A DNA stretch of 33,694 bases from Candidatus Peribacteraceae bacterium (GTDB lineage Bacteria; Patescibacteriota; Gracilibacteria; Peribacterales; Peribacteraceae), in the NCBI GenBank assembly GCA_028703835.1, contig JAQVMB010000007.1, positions 1 through 33,694 of the forward strand. The letters run 5' to 3'. Position 1 is the first letter of the stretch; each line of letters starts with the position of its first letter. Position numbers and translations under genes: made by a program. The notes below the pieces were generated by a model that had not been told where the DNA came from, made no database searches, and saw only the letters and a program-made list of their open reading frames with translations. Positions 22,283-29,567 of the stretch are shown piece after piece.

Positions 22283-23269
22283 ATGCTCGCATTCGTATCG
22301 CTCGTTGGGGGAATCTTCCTGCTTGTGAAGGGAGCCGACTGGCTCGTGGACGGCGCGTCGTCCTTGGCGCGGCGTTTCGGCGTGTCGGAGCTCGCAATCG
22401 GTCTCACCATCGTCGCCTTCGGCACCTCCACGCCCGAATTGGCCGTGAATATCCAGAGCAGCATCACGGGGGCGAATGACATCGCCATCGGCAACGTCGT
22501 GGGGAGCAATATCGCGAATATCCTCCTCATCCTGGGGATCGCGGGCGTTCTCGCAACCATGCGCATCCAGACGTCCACGGTGTGGAAGGAAATCCCCTTC
22601 GCAGTGCTCGCGGCTCTCGTGCTGATCATCATGGCGAATGACGCGTTCATTGAAGGGGCTGCTGCTTCCGGCCTCACGCGCACGGACGGCCTCACGCTGC
22701 TGGCGTTCTTCTTTATTTTTCTGTGGTACACGTTCGGGATGAAGGCCGCGGAAGAAGGCGGGCACGCGGCGGCCGGGCACGGCCTTTGGATGTCGGCATT
22801 GCTGGTCATCGCCGGCCTTGCCGGCCTCGTCCTCGGGGGATCGTTCACCGTCAGCGGCGCCGTGCGCATCGCGGAGGCGGCGGGCGTCTCGCAGGCGCTC
22901 ATCGGCTTCACGGTCGTCGCCGTGGGCACGTCCCTGCCGGAGCTCTTCACGTCCGCCGTTGCGGCGTACCGGGGGAAATCGGACATCGCGATCGGCAACA
23001 TCGTGGGCAGCAACATTTTCAATACGTTCCTGATCCTCGGGATCGGCGCGACGCTCCGTCCCATCCCCTTCCGTGGCGACCTCAATGTGGATCTGCTCGT
23101 GTCCCTCGGTGCCGCCGTCCTCCTCTTCTACCTCGTCCACAACGGGCCGGTCCACCGTCGCCTGCGGTTCTGGTCGCAGCGGGCCGGGCATGCCATCCGC
23201 CGCATCGACGGCATCGCGATGCTGGTTGCCTATGCGGCGTACGTGGGATTCCTTGTGTGGAGGGGATGA
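22283..23269 (+). CDS. CaCA-family Na+(K+)/Ca2+ exchanger-like protein (YrbG type)
   Basis: 328 residues with about ten transmembrane helices arranged as two inverted alpha-repeats. The ion-binding motifs are VAFGTSTPELAVNIQSS ... IAIGNVVGSNIANILLI in the first half and VAVGTSLPELFTSAVAA ... IAIGNIVGSNIFNTFLI in the second. The acidic residues of both GTSxPEL motifs, which bind Ca2+, are present. The protein exchanges Ca2+ for Na+ or H+ at the cytoplasmic membrane. Near-leaderless start. It is convergent with the glycosyltransferase gene (6 bp between stops). Confidence 0.95.
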   Translation: MLAFVSLVGGIFLLVKGADWLVDGASSLARRFGVSELAIGLTIVAFGTSTPELAVNIQSSITGANDIAIGNVVGSNIANILLILGIAGVLATMRIQTSTVWKEIPFAVLAALVLIIMANDAFIEGAAASGLTRTDGLTLLAFFFIFLWYTFGMKAAEEGGHAAAGHGLWMSALLVIAGLAGLVLGGSFTVSGAVRIAEAAGVSQALIGFTVVAVGTSLPELFTSAVAAYRGKSDIAIGNIVGSNIFNTFLILGIGATLRPIPFRGDLNVDLLVSLGAAVLLFYLVHNGPVHRRLRFWSQRAGHAIRRIDGIAMLVAYAAYVGFLVWRG

Positions 23270-23275
23270 GCAGGA

Positions 23276-24370
23276 TCAGCGTGATGCCGCCTTTTCCACG
23301 ATCTCCCTCATTCTTTCCCGGAACTTCGTCGCGGAGAACTGCCGCGCGTGGTCGCGGATGATGTGCGGATCGAACGTCATGCCGGAGAAACGACGGATGG
23401 CATCCTCCAGCGATGCCGAGGTTTGTTCCCGGAAGAAAACACCCGTGACGCCCTCCCGCACCGTGTCCAATGCGCCGCCCGCGCCCAAGGCGATCACCGG
23501 TGTGCCGCACGCTTGCGCTTCCAACGGGACGATGCCCGCGTCCTCGTGCTGCGGGAAGAGGACGGCCTTCGCCGAGCCGTACAGATCCATCAGCTCCTCG
23601 TCAGTCACGAAGCCACGGAACGTCACGGTGGATCCCGCCATCGTGCGCAGTCTCCCCTCCTCCTGGCCGCGCCCCGCGATGATGAGCGGGAGACCCAGAC
23701 GATTGGCCGCTTCGATGAGCAGGTCGAAGCGTTTGTAGGGCACCAGGCGGCCGACGGCCAAATAGCCCGTGCGTTCCCCCGCGGGTTTCACCGTGGGAAC
23801 GAAGAACCGGTCGTCCACGGGCGGCGTCACCACGATGCTGTTCCGTCCGTAGATGCGCGCGATGCGGCGCTGCGTCTCGGTCGAGTTCGCGACGTACACA
23901 TCCACGCGCTTCGCGGTGGTCAGGTCCCATCGACGCAGCCGCGCCAGCGTTCGCTTGACGGTCTTGCGCAGCAGGCGGGGGACGCGGAAATCGCGCAGGT
24001 ACGTTTCTTCCATTTCCCAGGCGTAGCGCATGGGCGTGTGGCAGTAGCAGACGTGGACCGCCGTCGGCGGCACGATGACACCCTTCGCGACGGCATGGGA
24101 AGAGCTGAGGACCGTGTCGTAGCCGCGCAAATCGATGTCCTCGATGGCGCGCGGCATCCATGGCAGGAGCACCTGGTGGCGACGCAGGAGCCGGTACCAG
24201 GGCTGCAGGCGCGTGGTGCGGATGTCCGCCCGTCCGAGCGGCCCGAGCGCCTTGCGGTTCGCCACGGTGGTGAAGAGCGGCGCCTGCGGCCACACCTTCA
24301 CGAACTCCGCGATGGCGTGTTCCGCCCCGCCGAAGACGGGAAGCCAATCTGCAACCAAGGCCAGTTTCAT
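23276..24370 (-). CDS. GT4-family glycosyltransferase (GT-B fold)
   Basis: 364 residues. The N-terminal domain opens with LALVADWLPVFGGAEHAIAEF (the GG-xE motif of GT4), with HTPMRYAWEMEETYL in the acceptor region. The C-terminal domain has YLAVGRLVPYKRFDLLIEA, IIAGRGQEEGRL, and the nucleotide-sugar motif EDAGIVPLEAQACGTPVIA (E-x7-E). It probably adds mannose or a related sugar to a lipid-linked or polysaccharide acceptor at the inner face of the membrane. No other glycan genes are next to it. TATCAT (24379-24384) eight nt upstream sets the start. Confidence 0.93.
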   Translation of the reverse strand: MKLALVADWLPVFGGAEHAIAEFVKVWPQAPLFTTVANRKALGPLGRADIRTTRLQPWYRLLRRHQVLLPWMPRAIEDIDLRGYDTVLSSSHAVAKGVIVPPTAVHVCYCHTPMRYAWEMEETYLRDFRVPRLLRKTVKRTLARLRRWDLTTAKRVDVYVANSTETQRRIARIYGRNSIVVTPPVDDRFFVPTVKPAGERTGYLAVGRLVPYKRFDLLIEAANRLGLPLIIAGRGQEEGRLRTMAGSTVTFRGFVTDEELMDLYGSAKAVLFPQHEDAGIVPLEAQACGTPVIALGAGGALDTVREGVTGVFFREQTSASLEDAIRRFSGMTFDPHIIRDHARQFSATKFRERMREIVEKAASR

Positions 24371-24378
24371 GGGTGGAA

Positions 24379-24384
24379 ATGATA
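24379..24384 (-). promoter_or_regulatory. Extended -10 (TGC-TATCAT) of the glycosyltransferase gene
   Basis: TATCAT eight nt before the ATG at 24370. Confidence 0.6.
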
Positions 24385-24403
24385 GCAGTTACAGCCGGAG
24401 GGA

Positions 24404-24516
24404 GGGATTAGAGACTAGAGATCAGAATATTAGGGGACAGCTTTTGGAGTTTCCCATAGAGCCTGTCAGACCTTTTTCAAGGATCCTAATCTCTAATATT
24501 CTAATCCCTAATCCCT
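24404..24516. repeat. Inverted arms of the CTAATATTCTAATCCCTAAT family
   Basis: Left arm 24404-24436 and right arm 24485-24516 share GGGATTAGAG and GAATATTAG words in opposite orientation around ~48 nt. The location, between divergent genes, argues against a simple terminator role. Confidence 0.65.
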
Positions 24517-24559
24517 GAGTAGATGTTGTCTTTGCTTCCTCTCGGCAGGGTCCATCCTC

Positions 24560-24565
24560 TAAGAT
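24560..24565 (+). promoter_or_regulatory. -10 (TAAGAT) of ftsQ
   Basis: TAAGAT, eight nt, then the ATG at 24574. It excludes the upstream in-frame start at 24523. Confidence 0.5.
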
Positions 24566-24573
24566 GTCCCCCG

Positions 24574-25524
24574 ATGCTTCTTCGGCCGACCAGGCCGCTG
24601 CCCCGGCGCTTTCGACGTCCCGTGAACAAGAAGACGCGTGCGTTCGTGAAGCAGCGGCACCAGCGGCACCGGCAGTACACCCGGGAGCGGTGGCTGCGTC
24701 TCTACCGGCGGTTCCAGCATACCTCCTTCCAGGGCCTGCGGTTCCTGCGGACGTGGCTGTGGCTTTCGATCGCCGCGTTCGTGATCGTGGGTGCGGGCGT
24801 GCTGCTCTTCTCGCCGTTGGTGCATGTGCGCGAGATGCGCATCCGCCGCACCGACCCGCGTCTCGACAGCGAGAAGGTCCAGCGCGCGCTGCGTCCCCTC
24901 TTCGGGAAGCACCTCTTCTTCCTGGCCGACCGCACGGTGGAAGGCCTGGTGCGCGGCGCGATGCCCGACGTGGACAAGGTGACCGTGGAGAAGCGCTATC
25001 CTTCCGAGCTCGTCCTGGCCATCGGATTGCGTCCGCTCGCCGCCCGCTTGGACGTCCTCGACGAGCAGAGCCCCCGGCAGGAACAGCTTCCCGCTGCCCC
25101 CGCGGCGGGCACGGGAGCCGTCGTCCCGGCGAAGCAGACATTCGACTACCTCACGGACAACGGGCTCTACGTCGCGCTTCCGTTCCAGAGCGAGGACAAG
25201 ACGCTGCCGCTGCTGCGCGTCGTGGACTGGGCCGTGCGCCCCGCCCCGTCGTCCCGCATCTTCGCCCCGGATTTCCTCGCCCGCATGAAGGAGGCGGAAG
25301 ACGCGCTGCGCGACCAGTTCGGCCTCAAGATCACCGGACGCACGGCGTACCTCCGCGCCCGCGAGTTCCATATCCGGACGTCCGCGTTCAGCGTGTGGTT
25401 CGACATGCGCAGTCCCGTCGAAGAGCAGCTGCAGCGGTACCGCACTTTCCTCAAGGAGGTCGGCACGAAAGAGGTGCGCGAGTACATCGATTTGCGCTTG
25501 AACGGACGCATCGTTTATAAGTGA
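24574..25524 (+). CDS. ftsQ: Cell division protein FtsQ/DivIB-like
   Basis: 316 residues. The cytosolic N-terminus is unusually basic (~55 residues, with TRAFVKQRHQRHRQYTRERW). One transmembrane helix (~61-80, WLWLSIAAFVIVGAGVLLFS) follows, then a POTRA domain: VREMRIRRTDPRLDSEKVQR ... GKHLFFLADRTVE ... DVDKVTVEKRYPSELVLAI. The C-terminal beta domain ends REYIDLRLNGRIVYK, which matches the IDLR...V-x-YK end of FtsQ. FtsQ links FtsL-FtsB to the divisome in the periplasm or exoplasm. It is not inside an mraY-murG-ftsA-ftsZ cluster here. The next downstream genes also act on peptidoglycan. Confidence 0.85.
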   Translation: MLLRPTRPLPRRFRRPVNKKTRAFVKQRHQRHRQYTRERWLRLYRRFQHTSFQGLRFLRTWLWLSIAAFVIVGAGVLLFSPLVHVREMRIRRTDPRLDSEKVQRALRPLFGKHLFFLADRTVEGLVRGAMPDVDKVTVEKRYPSELVLAIGLRPLAARLDVLDEQSPRQEQLPAAPAAGTGAVVPAKQTFDYLTDNGLYVALPFQSEDKTLPLLRVVDWAVRPAPSSRIFAPDFLARMKEAEDALRDQFGLKITGRTAYLRAREFHIRTSAFSVWFDMRSPVEEQLQRYRTFLKEVGTKEVREYIDLRLNGRIVYK

Positions 25525-25540
25525 CGACAAAGAAGCAAAA

Positions 25541-25647
25541 GGGCAAGAAAGGCAATGAAGGCAAACAAGGGCAATGAAGGCAAGAAGGGCAAAGAGGTGA
25601 TCTGCTTTCTTGCCTTTATTTCCCTTATTGCCTTTCTTGCCCCCCCG
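25541..25647. repeat. Inverted arms of the GGCAATGAAGGCAAGAAGG family
   Basis: Left arm 25541-25598 (near-tandem GGCAA(T/G)GAAGG words) and right arm 25605-25647 (TTGCCTTT/TTCTTGCC words). About 20 consecutive bases of the left arm match the inverse of the right. The loop is ~6-8 nt, so this is a long hairpin starting 17 nt after the ftsQ stop. Beyond it (25650-25710) is a degenerate ~33-bp direct repeat (GAACTATC ... GCGAT-CAATGA twice). The gap holds no gene. Confidence 0.7.
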
Positions 25648-25798
25648 TCACGAACTATCACAAGCGATGCAATGATGCCGTCCTGAACTATCCAGCGATA
25701 CAATGAACGCCGACAGCGTCAATGGCGGTTTCTTGACTGCCGGCTGCGGACACTCGATGAAATCGGGGCTCTCTCTTCCCGCCTGGACCGTCGCCGAG

Positions 25799-25804
25799 TA
25801 GAGT
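25799..25804 (+). promoter_or_regulatory. -10 (TAGAGT) of the carboxypeptidase/LysM-M23 pair
   Basis: TAGAGT, seven nt, then the ATG at 25812. It probably drives both genes. Confidence 0.5.
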
Positions 25805-25811
25805 GGTTCGG

Positions 25812-26684
25812 ATGTACGGCTCCGTCCTGTCGGTTCTTCTGATGGGCTTGCTGCCGATGGCGGGCGCGCCTTCCGCGGATCATGTCGCTCTCGGCAACCT
25901 TTCGATTGCCGCGCCGCTCCCCCTCACAGCCAGCTCCTCCACCCTGCACTCCCTCGCCACGCGCGTCAGCGCCTCGGGGATGCTCATCACGGACCTGGAA
26001 AGCGCCCAGAGCATCCTGGAATTGCGCGCGGATGTGCGCCGTCCCATGGGCAGCCTGACGAAACTCATGACGGCTCTCCTCATCGCGGAGGGGCACGGGA
26101 TGCGCGAGACGGTGACGGTGCCGGAGGGCATCGAGCGAGTGCAGGGATCCGTCGTCTCCCTTCGCGCGGGAGAGCGGTATGCGGTGGGCGATTTGCTCTC
26201 GCTCCTCCTGGTGGCTTCCGCCAATGACGTCGCCCACACCTTCGCGGTGTTCCACAGCGGCTCCGATGACGCCTTCGCGCAGGAAATGAACGTGCGCGCG
26301 GCCGCCTTGGGCTTGCGCAACACCTCCTACGCCAATCCCTCCGGCTTCGACGACCCGGAACAATGGTCCACGCCGCGCGACCTCGCCTGGCTCGCGTCCT
26401 TCGTCCTGCGCAATGCCCAAGTCCGCAAGCGCCTGTCGTTGCCCGCCGTCACGGTCCGGTCGGCCGGGGGCCGCACGCTGACCGTCCACAACACCCACGC
26501 GCTGTTGCAAGAGCCGGGTCCGGTGGTCGCCGGCAAGACCGGCACCACGGAAGAGGCGGGCCAGTGCCTCCTCTCCGTCGTGCGGGAAGGGCGCCGCGAA
26601 TACGTGGTGGTCCTCCTCGGGTCCCTGGAGCGGTATGCGGACATGCGCCTCGTCCTGGAAGCGCTTCGCTCCTTCCTCGTTTGA
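25812..26684 (+). CDS. D-alanyl-D-alanine carboxypeptidase (S11, PBP5-like)
   Basis: 290 residues. A signal peptide (MYGSVLSVLLMGLLPMAGAP) is followed by the S11 penicillin-binding fold. The three active-site motifs are intact: SLTK (S81, K84) in RPMGSLTKLMTALL, SAN in LLVASANDVAHTFA, and KTG in VVAGKTGTTEEAG. The enzyme removes the terminal D-Ala from peptidoglycan stem peptides outside the membrane. The C-terminal domain and amphipathic anchor of E. coli PBP5 are missing, so it is a short soluble form. The stop is 6 bp before the next start, so the two genes form an operon. A GTG at 25803 is an alternative start but lies on the -10. Confidence 0.95.
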   Translation: MYGSVLSVLLMGLLPMAGAPSADHVALGNLSIAAPLPLTASSSTLHSLATRVSASGMLITDLESAQSILELRADVRRPMGSLTKLMTALLIAEGHGMRETVTVPEGIERVQGSVVSLRAGERYAVGDLLSLLLVASANDVAHTFAVFHSGSDDAFAQEMNVRAAALGLRNTSYANPSGFDDPEQWSTPRDLAWLASFVLRNAQVRKRLSLPAVTVRSAGGRTLTVHNTHALLQEPGPVVAGKTGTTEEAGQCLLSVVREGRREYVVVLLGSLERYADMRLVLEALRSFLV

Positions 26685-26690
26685 TCCTCC

Positions 26691-27731
26691 ATGCGACCCC
26701 CCCTCCTGCGTTGGCTGTCGCTCCGCGTCAAACTGGGATGCGCGGCGGTGTTCGTGTTGGGGTCCCTCCTTCCCCCGTACGTGCCGAAGACGGCGCTGGC
26801 GTCCGACGAAGGCCCCATCGCCTCCCAGCAATTCCTCTTCGTGGAGGACGGGTTCCTGCTCAAGTCCTCCTCGCTCGGCGTGCAGGGGTCGCGCCTCGCG
26901 TACGGCGAAGGCCTCATCCATCGCGTGCAGGACGGCGAGAGTCTTCCCTCCATCGCGCGGCGGTACGGCATCACGTCCGAGACCATCCGGTGGGCGAATG
27001 ACCTGGCGGAGGGGAAGGCGCTCCAGCCCGGCCAGGAACTCATCGTCCTTCCGGTCGACGGCGTGCTCCACACCGTCCAGCGCGGACAGACGCTGAGCGA
27101 AATCGCGCAGGCGTACGACGTGAAGCAGGAAGCCGTCGCGGAGCAGAACCACGTGCGGGACGGGAAAATCGTCGCGGGGCAGCAGTTGATCATCCCGGGC
27201 GGAAAGCCCGGCGCGGGAGGCACGATGGTCGCGAGCAACGACGGCACGTCGCTCACCTTCGGGCAGCGGTTGGGGGATGCGCAGCTGCGCCTGCAGCTTC
27301 CCCAGGATCCCGCCCGGCAGCGCGGCCTGGCGCCGGCGGTCGGCGCGGCCATCACGCAGACGGCGCTCCAGATGCCGTGTCAGAACTGCATCATCACGCA
27401 GTATTTCAACGCCGCACACTACGCGCTGGATATCCAGACCAAGGGCGGCGGGCCCATCTTCGCGGCGGAGGACGGCACGGTCATCCGTGCGGACAAGGGA
27501 TGGAACGGTGGCTACGGCAATGTGATCGAGGTGGAACATGCCAACGGCATGATCACGCTGTATGCGCACAACAAAGAGCTGTACGTGAAGGAGGGTGACA
27601 GCGTCACGCGCGGACAGCAGATGGCTTGGATGGGGAATACCGGTCTCGTCCACGGTCCCACGGGCATACACATCCACTTCGAGGTGCGCGTGAACGGCGT
27701 GAAGAAGAATCCGTTGTTGTATTTGGAGTAG
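26691..27731 (+). CDS. Secreted LysM-LysM-M23 peptidoglycan hydrolase
   Basis: 346 residues. An N-terminal signal sequence ends near TALA (~33-36). Two LysM domains follow, ~76-118 (HRVQDGESLPSIARRYGITS) and ~126-170 (HTVQRGQTLSEIAQAYDVKQ), which bind glycan strands. The M23/LytM domain occupies ~235-345, with zinc ligands in AAHYALDI and GIHIHFEV and the core GTVIRADKGWNGGYGN. It cuts peptide cross-links and is probably coordinated with the carboxypeptidase encoded just upstream in the same transcript. The short 6-bp spacer suggests translational coupling. Confidence 0.95.
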   Translation: MRPPLLRWLSLRVKLGCAAVFVLGSLLPPYVPKTALASDEGPIASQQFLFVEDGFLLKSSSLGVQGSRLAYGEGLIHRVQDGESLPSIARRYGITSETIRWANDLAEGKALQPGQELIVLPVDGVLHTVQRGQTLSEIAQAYDVKQEAVAEQNHVRDGKIVAGQQLIIPGGKPGAGGTMVASNDGTSLTFGQRLGDAQLRLQLPQDPARQRGLAPAVGAAITQTALQMPCQNCIITQYFNAAHYALDIQTKGGGPIFAAEDGTVIRADKGWNGGYGNVIEVEHANGMITLYAHNKELYVKEGDSVTRGQQMAWMGNTGLVHGPTGIHIHFEVRVNGVKKNPLLYLE

Positions 27732-27750
27732 GGTGCGAAAAGAGGGTTAG

Positions 27751-28549
27751 GTAGTGTTCACAATCCCCCTGTTCATCCGTCAGTAAGGATATGCTTACTG
27801 ACGCCCAATTTGCAGCGATCGCACCGCTGCTTCCCACCATCGGCAGACCACCCAAATACACGCATAGGCAGGTGCTGGATGCCATTTTCTACATGCTCTC
27901 CTCCGGTTGTTCCTGGCGGCAATTGCCTCCGGAGTACGGTGCCTGGCACACGATCTACACCCGCTTCAAGCGGTGGAGCGAGGCGGGAGTGATGGATCAG
28001 GTCATGGCAGAACTCCAGCGGAGAAACATCATCGGGCTCAGAGTCGTCTTCCTCGACTCAACGACCGTTCGTGCCCACCAATCCGCGAGCGGCGCTCCGA
28101 AAAAAAGGGACCTCAATCCCTCGGCCGCTCCCGTGGCGGGCTGACGACGAAGATTCACCTGCTCGCCGCGGGAACGCATGCCGCGCTCACCTACACGCTG
28201 ACGCCGGGAAACTGCGACGATCCGGGCGAGGGACGAAGAATTCTCTCTTCTGTGCGCCTGCCTCGCGGGACAAGGGTCGTCATGGACAAAGGGTACAGCG
28301 GCAGAGAAATGCGAAAGAACATCCAGCGACGACGCTGGGTTCCCGTCGTGCCGCCGCTGCGTCACATGGTGCACCCGTGGAAGTACGACCGGGCACTCTA
28401 CGCACGTCGCAACGAAATCGAGCGGCTGTTCCACCATCTCAAGAGCTTCCGTCGCGTCGCCACACGCTACGACAAGCTCGACCTCATGTTTCGTTCCTTT
28501 GTCAGCTTCGGCCTCATCCTGCTGTTCCTGAGGGTTTGTTAACAGTACC
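27751..28549 (+). mobile_element. IS5-family (IS427-group) insertion sequence, 799 bp
   Basis: The ends are imperfect inverted repeats: GGTAGTGTTCACAATCCCCC at 27751 and, on the minus strand from 28549, GGTACTGTTAACAAACCC. They enclose one two-frame transposase gene. Flanks are TTA(G) on the left and TAG/CTAG on the right, consistent with the YTAR target preference of the group, although a precise target duplication cannot be fixed. The element lies in or beside a GGGTTAGG/CCTAACCC simple-repeat region. Confidence 0.85.
27791..28542 (+). CDS. IS5-family DDE transposase made by -1 frameshifting
   Basis: Frame 1 (27791-28144) encodes the N-terminal domain, from MLTDAQFAAIAPLLPTIGRP through WRQLPPEYGAWHTIYTRFKRW to the first Asp motif (VVFLDSTTVRAHQ). 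At A7 (28100-28106) a -1 slip joins the second frame, which carries GRSRGGLTTKIHLLA, VVMDKGYSGREM (second Asp) and RNEIERLFHHLKSFRRVATRYDKL (the Y-(2)-R-(3)-E-(6)-K-type region with the catalytic Glu), ending 28542. The slip site A-AAA-AAG and the two-frame layout are standard for IS427-group elements, so the gene looks intact. Either frame alone would be inactive. Confidence 0.88.
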
Positions 28550-28620
28550 TAGGGCTAGGGCTAGGGATTTATTCATTGTGTCCTAACCCAAACCCTAACC
28601 CAAACCCTGATCCTAACCCA
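28550..28620. repeat. Telomere-like TAGGGC / CCTAACCC inverted arms beside the IS
   Basis: TAGGGCTAGGGCTAGGG (28550-28566), a ~15-nt centre, then four CCTAACC/AACCCT words (28581-28620). The sequence just left of the IS (GAGGGTTAG, 27743-27750) looks like the outer part of the left arm, so the IS seems to have inserted into it. Confidence 0.65.
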
Positions 28621-28640
28621 CTCCCTCATCCCCGAGGGTA

Positions 28641-28669
28641 TTGCAAACATATAAAAATAGTGTTATAAT
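28641..28669 (+). promoter_or_regulatory. Strong promoter of the 45-residue membrane protein gene
   Basis: TTGCAA (28641-28646), a 17-nt A/T-rich spacer, and TGT-TATAAT (28664-28669). It is the closest to full consensus in the window. The start near 28676 gives a ~23-nt leader. Confidence 0.75.
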
Positions 28670-28698
28670 ATCTACAACATCAATCCCCCACTTCTTCC

Positions 28699-28836
28699 AT
28701 GCTGCGATTCCGGAACAACGGCGGATTCCTGCGGGGCATCTTCCATCCGGGAGAGCTCTGGACCGCGGCATTGGCATGGGTGATCGTCGCGTTGGTTGCC
28801 ATGCTCGTGGCGAACGTGCTGGCGGCGGGGGTGTGA
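28699..28836 (+). CDS. 45-residue single-pass membrane protein
   Basis: The N-terminal half is basic and polar (MLRFRNNGGFLRGIFHPGEL). The C-terminal half is one transmembrane helix (AALAWVIVALVAMLVANVLAA). A near-consensus promoter lies upstream and a hairpin terminator (28874-28907) downstream, so this is a genuine small transcription unit and not chance. No family is recognised. Roles as a small membrane regulator or a toxin-like peptide are both possible, and there is no antisense RNA or antitoxin gene to support the latter. Confidence 0.7.
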   Translation: MLRFRNNGGFLRGIFHPGELWTAALAWVIVALVAMLVANVLAAGV

Positions 28837-28873
28837 TTCACATGCCTGAGAGAGGTTTTGTTGTGCATGCGAA

Positions 28874-28907
28874 AGCCCGGTATCTGAGAAGACACCGGGC
28901 TCTCTTT
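28874..28907 (+). terminator. Hairpin terminator between the 45-aa gene and the convergent secreted-protein gene
   Basis: AGCCCGGT (28874-28881) pairs with ACCGGGCT (28894-28901), followed by CTCTTT. A related hairpin lies at 29494-29517 after the other small secreted-protein gene. Both share a nearby CACTGCG (plus strand), so this also works as the 3' element of the minus-strand gene. Confidence 0.75.
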
Positions 28908-28922
28908 GAACGCACTGCGCCA

Positions 28923-29180
28923 TTAGGATCTTTGCCACGGCCACCTGGATGGCTGCCGGATCTCCTCCGGTACGCGCGGAAGCGGGTGCCGCGGCGGGAA
29001 TGGATCGAGCCAAGGAGACGGGAGATGGTGGTCCCACTCACTTGGCAGGTGTTTCCATAACGGCCGCGGTCGCGGCGGGATGGAGTCCCACCACCCGCCG
29101 TTGAGCACCTGCGCCTGCGGAACGGCCACGAAGGCCGCCAGCAGGATCGCAATGACGAGAGCTGCGAGGTACTTGATCAT
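28923..29180 (-). CDS. Small secreted Pro/Trp-rich protein
   Basis: 85 residues. The signal peptide is MIKYLAALVIAILLAAFVAV, with cleavage probably near PQAQ. The mature ~60 residues are rich in Pro, Trp, Arg and His (GGWWDSIPPRPRPLWKHLP, SEWDHHLPSPWLDPFPPRHP), with no regular fold expected and no Cys. No family is recognised. It is transcribed from a promoter at ~29416-29445, through a long leader with two hairpins that is shared with the next secreted-protein gene. Its role could be cell-surface or antimicrobial-like; this is speculation. Confidence 0.7.
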   Translation of the reverse strand: MIKYLAALVIAILLAAFVAVPQAQVLNGGWWDSIPPRPRPLWKHLPSEWDHHLPSPWLDPFPPRHPLPRVPEEIRQPSRWPWQRS

Positions 29181-29294
29181 GATCGTTTTACTGTTTGTCG
29201 TTGAATTGGCACCGATAATCAGCGTATTAGTCCCCTACCAACTCAAGTACTCCACGGCCGTTTGACCTCACTGGCCGTTCCGAAATAACACATC

Positions 29295-29445
29295 TGCCAG
29301 ACGTTGGCGGCGTACGCACTCATCACGAGAATGGGCACGACGCCAACGTCGGGATAAAGACGCAGACGCAGTGATTTCAAAGGGCTGCCGGCTTCTCCGG
29401 GGAGAAGACGGTCTATTATTATTATCCCAAAATATTTTGTGTCAA
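29295..29445 (-). promoter_or_regulatory. Promoter and structured 5' leader of the Pro/Trp-rich secreted protein (copy 1)
   Basis: Minus strand: TTGACA (29440-29445), then TAATAA -10 words (29416-29424). Next come hairpin A (CTTCTCCCCGGAGAAG, 29392-29407) and hairpin B with a perfect 10-bp stem GACGTTGGCG/CGCCAACGTC (29300-29309 with 29341-29350). Segment 29295-29355 matches 30115-30172 exactly except for a 3-nt insertion in the loop. The leader is over 200 nt and ends at the ATG at 29180. The remainder of the 29181-29567 gap contains a 3' hairpin (29494-29517) and no other gene. Confidence 0.65.
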
Positions 29446-29493
29446 ATATAGGTGGAAAAGGCTTACGTAAGAGATAATTTTGATACTAGCAAG

Positions 29494-29517
29494 CCCGGTA
29501 TCTTTCGATATCGGGCT
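29494..29517 (-). terminator. 3' hairpin of the Tyr/Gln-rich secreted protein gene
   Basis: AAGCCCG(G/A)TATC arms with loop TTTC, GATATCGGGCTT on the other side. It lies ~50 nt past the gene's stop, preceded on the minus strand by CGCAGTGATCAAAGG. The matching element after the Pro/Trp-rich gene is CGCAGTGCGTTCAAAG plus the hairpin at 28874-28907. There is no good U-tract, so termination or mRNA-end protection is inferred. Confidence 0.5.
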
Positions 29518-29567
29518 TACCTTTGATCACTGCGTTTCATCGAAGGTCTCCGTACCTGGTTCCTGTC

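Noticed and set aside
25541-25647. CRISPR array
   Set aside because: The words are short, degenerate and without unique spacers; the block is an inverted simple repeat. No cas genes are present.
25719-27677. A 652-codon minus-strand frame opposite the carboxypeptidase and LysM-M23 genes
   Set aside because: The plus-strand genes have complete active-site motifs; the antisense frame is compositional.
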